DNA from: Noviherbaspirillum galbum
GTDB taxonomy: Bacteria > Pseudomonadota > Gammaproteobacteria > Burkholderiales > Burkholderiaceae_D
Direction: 5' to 3'
Assembly: GCF_010974945.1 (NCBI RefSeq)
Contig: NZ_JAAIVB010000003.1
Span: 1 to 64,000 of the forward strand
Length of the DNA: 64,000 nt
Part shown: piece after piece, positions 24,671 through 34,503 of the stretch
Layout of the letters: every line of letters starts with the position of its first letter
How positions within the stretch are numbered: the stretch's first letter is position 1
Program-made: the position numbers and the translations under genes
The notes under the pieces: generated by a model
What the model was told of the DNA's origin: nothing
The model's database searches: none
Seen by the model: only the letters and a program-made list of their open reading frames with translations

Positions 24671-27457
24671 ATGGCGGGAACGACGCGCTTGCAGGCGCCC
24701 CGCGGCATGTCGCTCCCGCTGCTTCCATTTTTCCCGACAATGACCGATTCCGCAGTTCCGGCCCGCCTCTTCCTTTCGACCAAACTCAATCCGCCCACGG
24801 CAACCGCCGCGCAGGTAACCCGCGGCGCGATCTGCGAGCTCGTCGGCGCATCGGGTGCGACCAAGCTGGTGCTCGTGCGTGCCCCGGCCGGTTTCGGCAA
24901 GACCACGGCCATGGCCCAGTGCAAGGAACTGCTGGCCGGGCGCGGCATCGATACCGCCTGGCTGACGCTCGACGGCGCCGACAACGATGCCTCGCGCTTT
25001 CTCTCCTGCCTGGCGGCCGCAGTCGGCGGCATGATGGCGGAGCGCGGCGCCGGCGCGATCGACACCGCCACCGGCCTCGCGCGTCCGCCGGGCGAGGTCG
25101 CCCTGGAAATCATCGCCCGGCTGGCTGCCCATCCCGCGCCTTTCGTGCTGTTCCTGGATGACTTCGAAGCCGTGCAGGAGCCGACCGTCCTGCGCCTGGT
25201 CCGGGAAATCCTCGACAACCTGCCCCGCGGCGGACAATTGATTATCGGTTCGCGCGGCTTGCCGGACCTCGGCCTCGGCCGGCTGCGCGCGCGCGGGCAA
25301 TTGCTCGAGATCGACGCCGAACGCCTGCGCTTCAGCCTCGCGGAAACCGTGGAATTCATGACGCAGCGCCGCCGCCTTGCCTTGCCCGAGGACGACCTGG
25401 CCCAGCTGCAGCGAAAGACGGAAGGCTGGATCGCCGCCTTGTGGCTGGCGTCCGTCGCGCTGGAACGGCGCGATGCTCCTTCGGCGTTCATCACGCGCTT
25501 TTCCGGGTCGAACGAGGCCGTCGCCGATTACCTGGCGGAAGATGTCCTGGCTCACCAGCCTCCCGAAATCAGGAACTTCCTGCTCAAGACCAGCATCCTG
25601 CGCCACCTCAACCCTTCGCTCTGCAGCGCCTTGCTCCCCGGCAGCGACGGCGCCGGCATCCTGCGGCATCTCGAGGAAGCCAACCTGTTCCTGACGCCGA
25701 TCGATGCCCAGGAGCGCACCTACCGCTACCACAGCCTGTTCGCGAGCTACCTGCGTGCCCAGCTCGAACGGGAATTTCCGGAAGAAGTCATCGGCCTGCA
25801 TCGCGCCGCTTCTCAATGGTACGAAGCACAAGGACGCCCGGTGCCCGCTATCGACCATGCCATCGAGGGACACGACTACGAGCATGCGGTGGCGCTGCTT
25901 TCCCGGCACGCGGAAAGCTTGCTCGAAAGCGGCCGCATGCGCCTGCTGTCCCGCTGGTTCGCCGCCCTGCCCGAAGCGACCACGCAACGATCGCCTCTAC
26001 TGCAGGTGATCCATGTCTGGGCGCTCTGCTTCACGCGCGGTCCCGCCGAAGCAATGGCGCTGCTGGAACGTTGCGGCTGCGCCACCTCGTCCGATCCCAA
26101 GATCCTGGCACACGTCATTGCATTGCGGCCGCTGATGCTCGCGATCATGGACCGACAGGAAGAGGCCTACGCAGCCGGACAGGATGCCCTCGCGCGCATG
26201 CCTGTGGCCGATGCCTTCATCGGCGGCGTGCTGTCCAACGAAATGGCGTACATCTGCGCCGTCATGGGCGATTACCAGCATGCCCACCGGCTGCTCGACG
26301 CGGCGCGCCAAGGGCAAGGCGGCGAAGGCAGTTTCTTCAACAAGATGTATTCCGAATCGGTGGAAGGCCTGATCGATCTCGAGGCCGGGCAATTCCGGCA
26401 GGCGACGGCGCGCTTTCGCATGGCTGTGAACGCCACGCACAGCGCCTCCTACCGCCACACCGGCGGCAATGCCTGGGCGGGCGTGCTGTACGCATCCAGC
26501 CTGTACGAGATGAACGACCTCGACCAGGCGGAACACCTGCTGCACGTGTACGTTCCGCTCGCGAAGGATGTCGGTCTCGCCGATCACACCATCATCGGCT
26601 ACACCATGCTGTCCCGCATCGCCTTTCATCGCGGCGACGTCGACCATGCTTTCCACAACCTCGCGGAACTCGAATATCTCGGCCACTACCGGCAACTCCC
26701 CCGGGTCGTCAACAGCGCCAAGCTCGAACGTTCGCGGCTGCTGCTCATGCAAGGCAACCTGCAGGCGGCAAGGGAAGAACTCGAACGCGCAAATCCGCCG
26801 GGCGCCTGGGAGCGCATCGCCCGGCTGCGGCTCCCCGCCCACGACCTGGAATACCATGCGCTGGCCGAACTCCGGTGGCAACTGTCTGCCGGGCAGGCAA
26901 ACGAGGCGCTCGCAGCGGTCGACGCGGAGATCCAGGCGGCCCAAGGCGCGCGCAGGCAGCGTCGCGTGCTCAAGCTGCGCATCCTGCAATGCATCGCCCT
27001 CAAGCAGATCGGCGACCAGCGGCCCGCGCTCGATCGCATGAAGGAATTGCTGAGGCTTGCCGCCAATGAAGGTTTCGTGCGGCTGATCGTCGACGAATCC
27101 GAACGGGCCGGCGCGCTGGTGCGCCAGGTCGCCGAGACCCAGCAGTCGGATGGCGGCAACGAGCCCATTTTCCAGGATTACCTGCACAAGCTGATGCAGG
27201 CTTTCGGTCCGGCCGTCAATGTGATGGAAAGCACGCCGGCAGCGGCAACCGGTGCCCTGGTCGAACCGCTGACGACCAAGGAGATCCGCATCCTCGGGCT
27301 GTTGGCGGAGGGTTATTCCAACAGCGCGCTTGCCGAGAAGCTGTTCGTTTCCGACAGCACGGTGAGGACGCACCTGCGGAACATCAACGGCAAGCTGCAG
27401 GCACATAACAGGACGCAGGCCGTGGCGCTGGCGCGGAGACTGGGGGTGATTCGATGA
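24671..27457 (+). CDS. LuxR family regulator, MalT/LAL type
   Basis: 928 residues, the size expected for a large ATP-binding LuxR (LAL) regulator. Walker A APAGFGKTT lies at 71-79, Walker B VLFLDDFEAV near 155, then a long helical repeat region (about 380-830) like the MalT sensor. A C-terminal LuxR helix-turn-helix follows (TTKEIRILGLLAEGYSNSAL onward, with FVSDSTVRTHLRNI). Such proteins bind ATP and an inducer, oligomerise and activate catabolic promoters. An ATG at 24740 is a possible later start. The gene lies within the CoA-ester cluster, and three matching palindromes precede its operons, so it is the likely pathway activator. Confidence 0.9.
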   Translation: MAGTTRLQAPRGMSLPLLPFFPTMTDSAVPARLFLSTKLNPPTATAAQVTRGAICELVGASGATKLVLVRAPAGFGKTTAMAQCKELLAGRGIDTAWLTLDGADNDASRFLSCLAAAVGGMMAERGAGAIDTATGLARPPGEVALEIIARLAAHPAPFVLFLDDFEAVQEPTVLRLVREILDNLPRGGQLIIGSRGLPDLGLGRLRARGQLLEIDAERLRFSLAETVEFMTQRRRLALPEDDLAQLQRKTEGWIAALWLASVALERRDAPSAFITRFSGSNEAVADYLAEDVLAHQPPEIRNFLLKTSILRHLNPSLCSALLPGSDGAGILRHLEEANLFLTPIDAQERTYRYHSLFASYLRAQLEREFPEEVIGLHRAASQWYEAQGRPVPAIDHAIEGHDYEHAVALLSRHAESLLESGRMRLLSRWFAALPEATTQRSPLLQVIHVWALCFTRGPAEAMALLERCGCATSSDPKILAHVIALRPLMLAIMDRQEEAYAAGQDALARMPVADAFIGGVLSNEMAYICAVMGDYQHAHRLLDAARQGQGGEGSFFNKMYSESVEGLIDLEAGQFRQATARFRMAVNATHSASYRHTGGNAWAGVLYASSLYEMNDLDQAEHLLHVYVPLAKDVGLADHTIIGYTMLSRIAFHRGDVDHAFHNLAELEYLGHYRQLPRVVNSAKLERSRLLLMQGNLQAAREELERANPPGAWERIARLRLPAHDLEYHALAELRWQLSAGQANEALAAVDAEIQAAQGARRQRRVLKLRILQCIALKQIGDQRPALDRMKELLRLAANEGFVRLIVDESERAGALVRQVAETQQSDGGNEPIFQDYLHKLMQAFGPAVNVMESTPAAATGALVEPLTTKEIRILGLLAEGYSNSALAEKLFVSDSTVRTHLRNINGKLQAHNRTQAVALARRLGVIR

Positions 27458-27515
27458 GGATTAACGGTATTTTCGGTGAGACGGGTATTTGAATGCGCAT
27501 TTCTCCAGACGGGGG

Positions 27516-27545
27516 AAATGGGATTCCCGCCTGCGCGGGAATGAC
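27516..27545. repeat. dRS3-like dispersed repeat, copy 3
   Basis: Inverted relative to copy 1, core ATTCCCGCCTGCGCGGGAAT. It lies between the convergent LAL regulator and acyl-CoA dehydrogenase genes. The upstream flank TGCGCATTTCTCCAGACG resembles the same side of copy 4. Confidence 0.85.
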
Positions 27546-27593
27546 AGAGAGTCGCGGAGATGACAGCTCCTGTCGCGAACAACACCAGCCCCC

Positions 27594-28742
27594 TCAAATC
27601 CCCCTGGAAATCACTTCCTTCATGATCTCATTCGTTCCCCCATAAATGCGCTGTATCCGCGCATCCACATACATGCGCCCGATCAGATACTCATTCATAT
27701 ACCCATATCCCCCAAACAACTGCAGGCACTCGTCGATCACCTTGTTCTGCAGGTCGCTCGCCCACATCTTCACCATCGACGCGCCGATGGTGTCGAGCCG
27801 CCCGGCGACAAGATCCTCGATGCACCTGTCGACGTACGCCCGCGCCGCGGTCACGTGCGCCGCGATCTCCGCCAGCTTGAAGCGGGTATTCTGGAACTGC
27901 CCGATCGGCTGCCCGAAGGCCGTTCGTTCCCGCGTATAACGAACCGTCTCTTCATAGGCGCCTTCCATTGCCGCCGCCGCCGACACGCCGATGATCGTGC
28001 GCTCGTATGGCAGGTCGCTCATGAGCTGGAAGAAGCCCTTGCCCTCCTCGCCGCCCAGCAGGCAATCGGCATCCACCTCCACGTCATCGAAGAACAGCTC
28101 CGACGTGTCCTGCGCCTTCATACCGATCTTGTCCAGCACCCGCCCCACCTGGTAGCCCGGCCGCCCTTCGGTTTCGACGATCAGGATGGACATGCCCTTG
28201 GCCTTCTGCGCCGGGTCGGTCTTGGCGACCACCAGCACGAGGCCGGCGAGGAAGCCGTTGGTGATGAAGGTCTTGGAGCCATTGATGAGATAGCGGTCGC
28301 CATGCCGCTGCGCCCGCGTCCGCACGCCCTGCAGGTCCGACCCCGCGCCCGGCTCGGTCATCGCGATGGCGCCGACGAGTTCGCCGCGCGCCATGCGCGG
28401 GAGGTAGCGGCGCTTCTGCGCCTCGGTGCCGTGGTTGAGCAGGTAGTGGGCGACGATGCTGTGCACCGAGGAATTCATGCCGCTCAGCGCGCGGCGTGCC
28501 ATTTCCTCGTAGAACACGGCCTCGTGGCGGAAATCGCCGCCGCCGCCGCCGTACTCCTCGGGAATGTCGGAGCACAGCAAGCCTACGGCGCCGGCCTTGC
28601 GCCACAAGTCATGGCCGACGTGGCCTCTATGCCGCGCCTCTTCATCGTAGGGCAGCATCTCGTTGTCGATGAAGCGAATGGCGGTTTCCCGCCACATCGC
28701 CAGTTCTTCGTTCATCCAGGAACGATGGAATTGCAGGCTCAT
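27594..28742 (-). CDS. Acyl-CoA dehydrogenase
   Basis: 382 residues. FAD and substrate motifs are GAIAMTEPGAGSDLQG and FITNGFLAGLVLVVAKTD. The C-terminal YGGTNEIMKEVISRGI holds the catalytic glutamate position of most short- and medium-chain acyl-CoA dehydrogenases. It catalyses the first oxidation of a CoA ester and passes electrons to ETF. It is 34 bases after the LIV-type binding-protein gene and shares its promoter and palindrome site 3. The final 40 codons are C-poor like other gene ends near the dispersed repeats. Confidence 0.93.
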   Translation of the reverse strand: MSLQFHRSWMNEELAMWRETAIRFIDNEMLPYDEEARHRGHVGHDLWRKAGAVGLLCSDIPEEYGGGGGDFRHEAVFYEEMARRALSGMNSSVHSIVAHYLLNHGTEAQKRRYLPRMARGELVGAIAMTEPGAGSDLQGVRTRAQRHGDRYLINGSKTFITNGFLAGLVLVVAKTDPAQKAKGMSILIVETEGRPGYQVGRVLDKIGMKAQDTSELFFDDVEVDADCLLGGEEGKGFFQLMSDLPYERTIIGVSAAAAMEGAYEETVRYTRERTAFGQPIGQFQNTRFKLAEIAAHVTAARAYVDRCIEDLVAGRLDTIGASMVKMWASDLQNKVIDECLQLFGGYGYMNEYLIGRMYVDARIQRIYGGTNEIMKEVISRGI

Positions 28743-28776
28743 GCCGTCTCGTCCATTCCGCCAGTGCGGCTCTTGT

Positions 28777-30006
28777 TCACATGCGCTTCATTGCGCAGGA
28801 GGTGGGTACTTCGGTGTCCTTGGCCGGTATCACGGCAACCGTGCGGAAGCCGTAGCCGGTGTTTTCCGTATCATGCCTGACCGTGGTGCCGTTCTTTTTG
28901 GCATAGGCCGACAGCACGAGCGGCTGGATCAGCTGGTGATCGTCCTTGCGCATCACGACCTTGCCATTGCCAGCATCATATTCCATGCCTTCCAGGGCTT
29001 GCGACACTTTCAAGGGGTCCGTTGTTTTTGCATTTTCCATGGCCTGGGCGAGCATCTGCAGCGTGGTGTTGATGCGCACGTAGGAAAACTCGAGTCCTGG
29101 ATAGCGCTTCGCATAATCATCCGCGAACTTGTCGAGCTTGTTCGGCTGGAGGTTGCGGTGCCATTCCGTGATCTGGTACACCGTATCCTCGGGCATGTCG
29201 CCCAGCGCTGTCGGCGTCCCGCGCACCGCGGCGAAATAGGTAAAGAACTTGGTCTTCAGGCCGGCTTCCTTGGAGGCGCGCAGCAGCAGGGAGAGGTCGT
29301 TGCCCCAGTTGCCGGTGATCACGGTGTCCGCGCCGGACGCCTTGATCTTGGCGACGTAGGGCGAGAAGTCCTTTACCTTGCCGAAGGGATGAAGCTCGTT
29401 GCCGACGATCTGCACGTCGGGTCGTTTCTTGGGCAGCATGGCGACGACCGCCTTGGACATCTGCTGGCCATGGGCATAATCCTGGCCGATGATGAAAACC
29501 TTCTTGATGCTCTTGTCGCCCGCCATATAGTTAGTCAATGCCTCCACCTTCATGAGGTTGTGCGCATCGAAGCTGTAGTACCAGAAGCTGCACTTGGAAT
29601 TGGTGAGCTCCGGGTCGTTGGAGGCGTAGTTCAGGAAAAGCACCGTCTTGTCGGGGTTGCGCTCGTTCCACTTGTTGATCGCCTCGATCAGGGCGCCAGC
29701 CGCGCCCGAGCCCTGCCCCTGGACGATGTAGCGGATGCCGCCGTCGGTCACCCGCTTCAGCTGCACCAGCGATTCCTCGGGGCTGGCCTTGTTGTCCATG
29801 GGGACGATTTCCAGCTTTTGCCCGCCGAGCACGCCTCCTTTGGCATTGATGTCGTCCGCGATCGCGACGAAACTCTTGAGGCCGAAATCGCCGATGCTGG
29901 CGAACGCGCCGGAAAGCGGGTCGATATAGGCAACCTTGATCTGGGCGCTGGCCGGCAGGGAAAGCGCAAGCGTCGCGCACGCGCCGAAGGCGAGTCGTTT
30001 CAACAT
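28777..30006 (-). CDS. Branched-chain amino acid-type ABC transporter substrate-binding protein
   Basis: 409 residues from MLKRLAFGA at 30006. A Sec signal peptide ends near ASAQ (about residue 21), followed by IKVAYIDPLSGAFASIGDFG, the usual opening of the periplasmic LivK/LivJ family. The following domain has the type I periplasmic binding fold typical of this group. It is translated before an acyl-CoA dehydrogenase in the same operon, so the ligand is probably the acid or amide degraded by the cluster and not leucine. The matching permease could be livHMGF at the left edge of the window. Confidence 0.9.
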   Translation of the reverse strand: MLKRLAFGACATLALSLPASAQIKVAYIDPLSGAFASIGDFGLKSFVAIADDINAKGGVLGGQKLEIVPMDNKASPEESLVQLKRVTDGGIRYIVQGQGSGAAGALIEAINKWNERNPDKTVLFLNYASNDPELTNSKCSFWYYSFDAHNLMKVEALTNYMAGDKSIKKVFIIGQDYAHGQQMSKAVVAMLPKKRPDVQIVGNELHPFGKVKDFSPYVAKIKASGADTVITGNWGNDLSLLLRASKEAGLKTKFFTYFAAVRGTPTALGDMPEDTVYQITEWHRNLQPNKLDKFADDYAKRYPGLEFSYVRINTTLQMLAQAMENAKTTDPLKVSQALEGMEYDAGNGKVVMRKDDHQLIQPLVLSAYAKKNGTTVRHDTENTGYGFRTVAVIPAKDTEVPTSCAMKRM

Positions 30007-30083
30007 GGTGGTCTCCATCTGGTTATCATTTCGATACGGCATGGGGTCAGATGGATTGTTGCGCAGGCATCCCCGGCGCGACG

Positions 30084-30099
30084 TCGTCGGAAGCGACGA
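30084..30099. promoter_or_regulatory. Shared palindrome, site 3 (before binding protein/acyl-CoA dehydrogenase operon)
   Basis: TCGTCGGAAGCGACGA, identical to site 2, 78 bases upstream of the binding-protein start. As at sites 1 and 2 it is followed by an AT-rich triplet (TTT here), and the regulated gene lies on the minus strand. Confidence 0.7.
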
Positions 30100-30175
30100 T
30101 TTTGTGACGGACGCGGGGTTGGGCCGGTCGCATCCGTGCAGCGGAAGGCTTTCCGGAAATCAAGAGGTAGCGTGG

Positions 30176-32800
30176 CTAATGGTAGGACGGTCCGGGATTG
30201 TCATGATCGCGGTACCAGGACGCGAAGTCGGAGCCGAGAATCGGCCGGCAGACGAAGAAACCTTGCGCTTGATGGCAGCCGTGGCGGCGCAGATAGTCCA
30301 TGACCGGGGCGGACTCGATGCCTTCGGCCACGATCTCGAGGTTGAGCGTCCTGCCGAGCGCGATGATGGCTTCGGTGATCGCCCGGCTGGCGGTATCGTC
30401 CTCGAGGCGGTGCACGAAGGATTTGTCCACCTTGATCTTGTCCAGCGGCAGGCGGCTTAGATAATTCAGGCTGGAATAGCCGGTGCCGAAATCATCCAGC
30501 GCTACCTTGAGCCCCTTGTTGCGCAGGCTGTCGAGGATGGAGATCGCATGGTCGATATCCTGCATCACCGCGGTCTCGGTGAGTTCGATCTGGATCGATG
30601 ATGGATTGATGCGATGGCGTTCTATCATGCTTTCCAGGTAGTCGACGAAATTCTTCTTCCTGAATTCACTGGCCGACACGTTGACCGCGATGGGGATCAC
30701 GGGCAATCCCTGCGCCTGCCAGTCGGATTGCTGCCGGCAGGCTGCCGACAGCACCCATTCGCCGATGCGGCCGATCAGCCCGGTGGCTTCCGCGACCTGG
30801 ATGAACCGGTCCGGACCAGTGCCATGCCGCGGCCAGCGCAGCAGCGCTTCCACGCTCACGACGCGGTTGGTCTGCATGTCGACGAGCGGCTGGTAGTGCA
30901 GGTGGAATTCGTCGCGGCCCAGCGCCTGCTTGATGCGCTCCGCGATGATGGATTGCGTCACGACGCGTTCAGCGAGCGCGGGCGTGTAGAACTTGAAATT
31001 GTTCCTTCCCGTCTCCTTCGCCATGTACATCGCCGCATCGGCGCAATTGATCAGGGTATCGACGTCGCTGCCGTCGCGCGGATACATGCTGAGGCCGATC
31101 GAGCAGGACAAGGTAAGTTCGAGCGAGCCGACCTCATAGGGCTGGCAGAGGATCTGCATCAGGTGCCGCGCGACATGCTCGCAATCCGCATCATTCGCGC
31201 AGTTCGGCAGAAGGACCAGGAACTCGTCGCCGCCCAGCCGGAATATCGTGTCGTCGCCGCGCATGCATTCCTGCATCCTGGCGGCGACCTGTCGCAGCAC
31301 CGCGTCGCCCGCTTCGTGGCCGTGAATGTCATTGATCGGTTTGAACTGGTCGAGGTCGATGAACATCATGCACACGCCGTGCCGGCTTCGCTTCGCCGCG
31401 GCGAAGATGTGGCGCGCATATTCGAACAGCAGCGTGCGGTTCGGCAAGCCGGTCAGCGGGTCGTGCAGCGCGGCGAGCCGTATCTTTTCCTCGGCTTGGC
31501 GGCGTTCGGTGTAATCGTGGCAGATGGCCAGGACTTCCCTGACGCCGCCCGACGGTTCGCAGATCGGCACGCAGGTCACGCCGAAGTTGCGCATTCCTCC
31601 GCCGGAGGGAACGTCGATGTCCCCGGTCTGGGTCGATGACGCGGCCACGGCGGCATGGACCAATGGCGTCCACATCGCGATGCTCGGCGCGGGGTGGATG
31701 TCGGTGACCACCTGCCCCAACAGGGCGGACGCATCCATCCCGGTGTGATGCAGCGTCGCCAGGTTGACGTATTGGATGCGCAGCGCCGTGTCGTAGATGA
31801 CCACCATGTCCGGTATGTGGTCGAAGGCCATCCTGAGTCTTTCCTCGCTCACCCTGAGCCCGGTCTCGGCGAGGTGGCGCTGGGTGATGTTGCGCACCGT
31901 CAGCACGCCGAGCCAGCCTTCGCCCTTGATGTCGTCGACGACGGTGGCCGAGAAGCTGCCGACCCAGGCATCGCGGGTGCCGCGGCGGCGAATGATGAAT
32001 TCCCTGGCAGCCACGGACTCGCCCTTCAGCAGGCGGCTCACCGGCCACTGCTCGACCGGCACCTGTTCGCCGTTCAGCTCGAAGACTTCGAAGGCCTCAT
32101 GCAGCTTGTGCGGTTCGCCGCTGACCGCAGTGATGCCGGAGTAACCCAGCAGCTCGAGCGCCGCCGGGTTGATTTCCAGCACGTTTCCTGTCGAGGAAAA
32201 GACGATGACGCCTTCGAACAAGCTGTTCAGGACGGCCTTCAGCCTGGCGCGGCTGCGTTCCATCGCGATGCGCGCGCGGATGCGCAGGTCGATATTCTTC
32301 ACGACAGCAATGAAATAGGACGGCTTTCCCGCAGCATTACGCACCAGCGACACCGTCAGGTGGCCCCAGACGATGGCGCCGCTGCGATGCAGGTAGCGTT
32401 TCTCCATTGCATAAAAGTTGATCTTTCCCGCGAGCAGATCCGCCACCTGGTCGAGGTCCGCCGAGAGATCGTCGGGATGGGTCAGCTCCTGGAAATTCTT
32501 GTGCACGAGTTCATCCTGCGAATAGCCGAGCATGTCGCACAGGAACTGGTTCACCCGCAGCCATTTTCCTTCGGGGGTGAGATGGGCGATGCCGATGGCG
32601 GCAAGGTCGAAGGTCGTGCGGTAATCGAAGCGAAAACCGTCCAGCTCGGCCTGCACGTTGCGCTGGTGTTCCGCCGTCTGCGACAGCGCCAGCTGTGCCT
32701 TGGCGAGCTCCTCGGATTTTTGCTGCAGCTCCACCTCCAGGATGGCCAGCCGTTGCCTGAGGGCTTCCGCTTCCAGCGAACCGTCGGTGGATAAATGCAT
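30176..32800 (-). CDS. PAS-PAS-PAS-GGDEF-EAL c-di-GMP enzyme
   Basis: 874 residues from MHLSTDGSLEA at 32800 (an ATG 13 codons earlier is possible). No membrane segment. A short coiled coil precedes three PAS-type sensor domains (about 65-170, 190-290 and 320-430). The GGDEF domain follows, with an intact active site RLGGDEFLVLL. The EAL domain keeps SVEALLRWP, LDDFGTGYSSL and KVDKSF. Both synthesis and breakdown of c-di-GMP are therefore possible, though in such proteins one activity often dominates. The neighbouring leftward gene is another diguanylate cyclase. Confidence 0.92.
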   Translation of the reverse strand: MHLSTDGSLEAEALRQRLAILEVELQQKSEELAKAQLALSQTAEHQRNVQAELDGFRFDYRTTFDLAAIGIAHLTPEGKWLRVNQFLCDMLGYSQDELVHKNFQELTHPDDLSADLDQVADLLAGKINFYAMEKRYLHRSGAIVWGHLTVSLVRNAAGKPSYFIAVVKNIDLRIRARIAMERSRARLKAVLNSLFEGVIVFSSTGNVLEINPAALELLGYSGITAVSGEPHKLHEAFEVFELNGEQVPVEQWPVSRLLKGESVAAREFIIRRRGTRDAWVGSFSATVVDDIKGEGWLGVLTVRNITQRHLAETGLRVSEERLRMAFDHIPDMVVIYDTALRIQYVNLATLHHTGMDASALLGQVVTDIHPAPSIAMWTPLVHAAVAASSTQTGDIDVPSGGGMRNFGVTCVPICEPSGGVREVLAICHDYTERRQAEEKIRLAALHDPLTGLPNRTLLFEYARHIFAAAKRSRHGVCMMFIDLDQFKPINDIHGHEAGDAVLRQVAARMQECMRGDDTIFRLGGDEFLVLLPNCANDADCEHVARHLMQILCQPYEVGSLELTLSCSIGLSMYPRDGSDVDTLINCADAAMYMAKETGRNNFKFYTPALAERVVTQSIIAERIKQALGRDEFHLHYQPLVDMQTNRVVSVEALLRWPRHGTGPDRFIQVAEATGLIGRIGEWVLSAACRQQSDWQAQGLPVIPIAVNVSASEFRKKNFVDYLESMIERHRINPSSIQIELTETAVMQDIDHAISILDSLRNKGLKVALDDFGTGYSSLNYLSRLPLDKIKVDKSFVHRLEDDTASRAITEAIIALGRTLNLEIVAEGIESAPVMDYLRRHGCHQAQGFFVCRPILGSDFASWYRDHDNPGPSYH

Positions 32801-32966
32801 GTTCGGACCGGCCTTCGAGAGGCCGCAGGTTTGGGGCATGATGAAAGAACGAGCGCGAGCACGCGCCGTCTCCGAAGGTTAGCACCAATCGAGGGCATGT
32901 GGCCCCTCCGGCATCAATGGCCGGGCGCCCGGGCTTCCTTTGCCGGCTGTCCGATTCCTGGGCGCA

Positions 32967-34187
32967 TCAGGCTCCCGGACGCTCCTGGTCCGATGCCAGG
33001 CGCTGGGCGCCCCCGCCCTTCATTTCATCGCGGCGATGAAAGGCATAGCCATTCTTGCCCTGCATCTTCGCTTCGTACATTGCAATGTCGGCGGCCTTGA
33101 TCAGCTCTGCGGCGCGCAATCCATCGCGGGGATAGACCGCGATGCCGATGCTCGCCCCCACCCGGACCTGCTGCAAGTGGCGCAGCAGCGGCTCCTCGAA
33201 GCAGGCAAGCATGTGGCGCGCTATGGCTTCGATATCCTCTACCTTCGCAAGATTCGTCGCCAGCACCAGGAACTCGTCGCCGCCGATGCGCGCGACCACG
33301 TCCGATTCCCGCGCGGCTTCACGCATCCGCCGCGACGCCTCCTTGAGCAGCATGTCGCCGGCATCATGGCCGAACTGGTCGTTGACCTGCTTGAAGCCGT
33401 CAAGGTCGATGAAGAAGATGCCGAGGAGCCGCTGGTAGCGCTGGGCGAAGGGAATGCTGTAGTTGAGCATCTCGACATACAGGTTCCGGTTCGGCAGGTT
33501 GGTGAGCTGGTCATGCGACGCTTCATGGCTCAGGCGCTGCAGCAGCTGCTTCTTGGTCTGGGTATCGTGCCGCACCAGGGTAACGAGCGACAGCACGGCA
33601 AGCGCGAGCAACAGCAGGAACAGCGTCACGCTGGTCTGGAAGATGGCGACGTTGCGCGTGGATTCCTTCACCAGCCCGACCTGCCGCTCCTGCTCCTTGC
33701 GCGCCAGCAAGTCGATCTCTTCCCGGATTTCCGCCATGTAGCTCTCGCCGGTATTGGAGTTCACGACCAGCATGGCCGACTCGAGGCCGTGCTCTGCCCG
33801 CAAGCTGATCGTCTGTGCGAGCTCGCTCAGCTTTTTTTCCTTGAGCAGCGCAAGCCGGTTGTAGGCGGACAGTCCATCGGGTCCGGTGAAAACGTCGCGA
33901 AAACGCATGAACTGCGCGTTCGCAGTGCTTACCGCCGCGTAATACGGCTGCAGGTAGGCAGGGTTGCCCGTCAGGAGATACCCCCTCTGCCCGGTCTCCG
34001 CCTCCGTGAATGCCAGCATCAGCGAATTCAGCGCTTCCAGGCGGGCATGACCCATTGCCTGTTCGTGCTCGCTCTCCGCCACGTTGCGGCTTGCCCATAC
34101 GCTGACGCTGGCCGAGGTGAAGAACGCGGTCAGCACGATGATCATCAACCATAGCAATTGCTTCTCGAGCTTCTCATTCCCCATCAT
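32967..34187 (-). CDS. CHASE3-GGDEF diguanylate cyclase
   Basis: 406 residues, starting at one of two adjacent ATGs (34187 or 34184) behind GAGGG. One membrane segment near 12-30 and a second near 195-215 enclose a periplasmic CHASE3 domain (AFTEAETGQRGYLLTGNPAYL is its hallmark). The C-terminal GGDEF domain has an intact active site RIGGDEFLVLAT and DQLTNLPNRNL at its start. It makes c-di-GMP in response to a periplasmic signal. It lies 166 bases before the PAS-GGDEF-EAL gene and may be co-transcribed with it. Confidence 0.92.
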   Translation of the reverse strand: MMGNEKLEKQLLWLMIIVLTAFFTSASVSVWASRNVAESEHEQAMGHARLEALNSLMLAFTEAETGQRGYLLTGNPAYLQPYYAAVSTANAQFMRFRDVFTGPDGLSAYNRLALLKEKKLSELAQTISLRAEHGLESAMLVVNSNTGESYMAEIREEIDLLARKEQERQVGLVKESTRNVAIFQTSVTLFLLLLALAVLSLVTLVRHDTQTKKQLLQRLSHEASHDQLTNLPNRNLYVEMLNYSIPFAQRYQRLLGIFFIDLDGFKQVNDQFGHDAGDMLLKEASRRMREAARESDVVARIGGDEFLVLATNLAKVEDIEAIARHMLACFEEPLLRHLQQVRVGASIGIAVYPRDGLRAAELIKAADIAMYEAKMQGKNGYAFHRRDEMKGGGAQRLASDQERPGA

Positions 34188-34503
34188 GCAGCCCTCGCTC
34201 TACGGAAACGTCATGCCTGCAGGAATTTCAGGAATCAGGGAAGGCTTTCGCTCCCATTAACCAGAAGACTTATGATGACCAACCTTTAATTTCAAGCATA
34301 GACGATCTTGAAGCGATGGTCGCAATCCTTTGCATGATTCCTTGACGAACCGGCGGATGCATTGGAGTAATGCCGTGCGGTTACTGATTTGTCCGCTGCG
34401 ACAGCGTCGTTAACTTACCCGATCGCAATAATGAAAGCGCCCGCCGGCTTGCCGCCGGCGGGCGCGAGTATTGCAGAACCGGGAGAAAAATTGGACAGTC
34501 CGT
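34188..34503. other. Gene-free stretch before the CHASE3-GGDEF gene
   Basis: 316 bases holding the permease terminator (34437-34465) and a less GC-rich segment around 34240-34330 where the diguanylate cyclase promoter should lie. No convincing promoter hexamers or small ORF were found. Confidence 0.5.
34437..34465 (-). terminator. Rho-independent terminator of the KgtP-like permease gene
   Basis: An exact 12-base stem GCGCCCGCCGGC / GCCGGCGGGCGC with a 5-base loop. On the minus strand it is followed by TTTCATTATT. It lies 39 bases past the permease stop. Confidence 0.75.
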
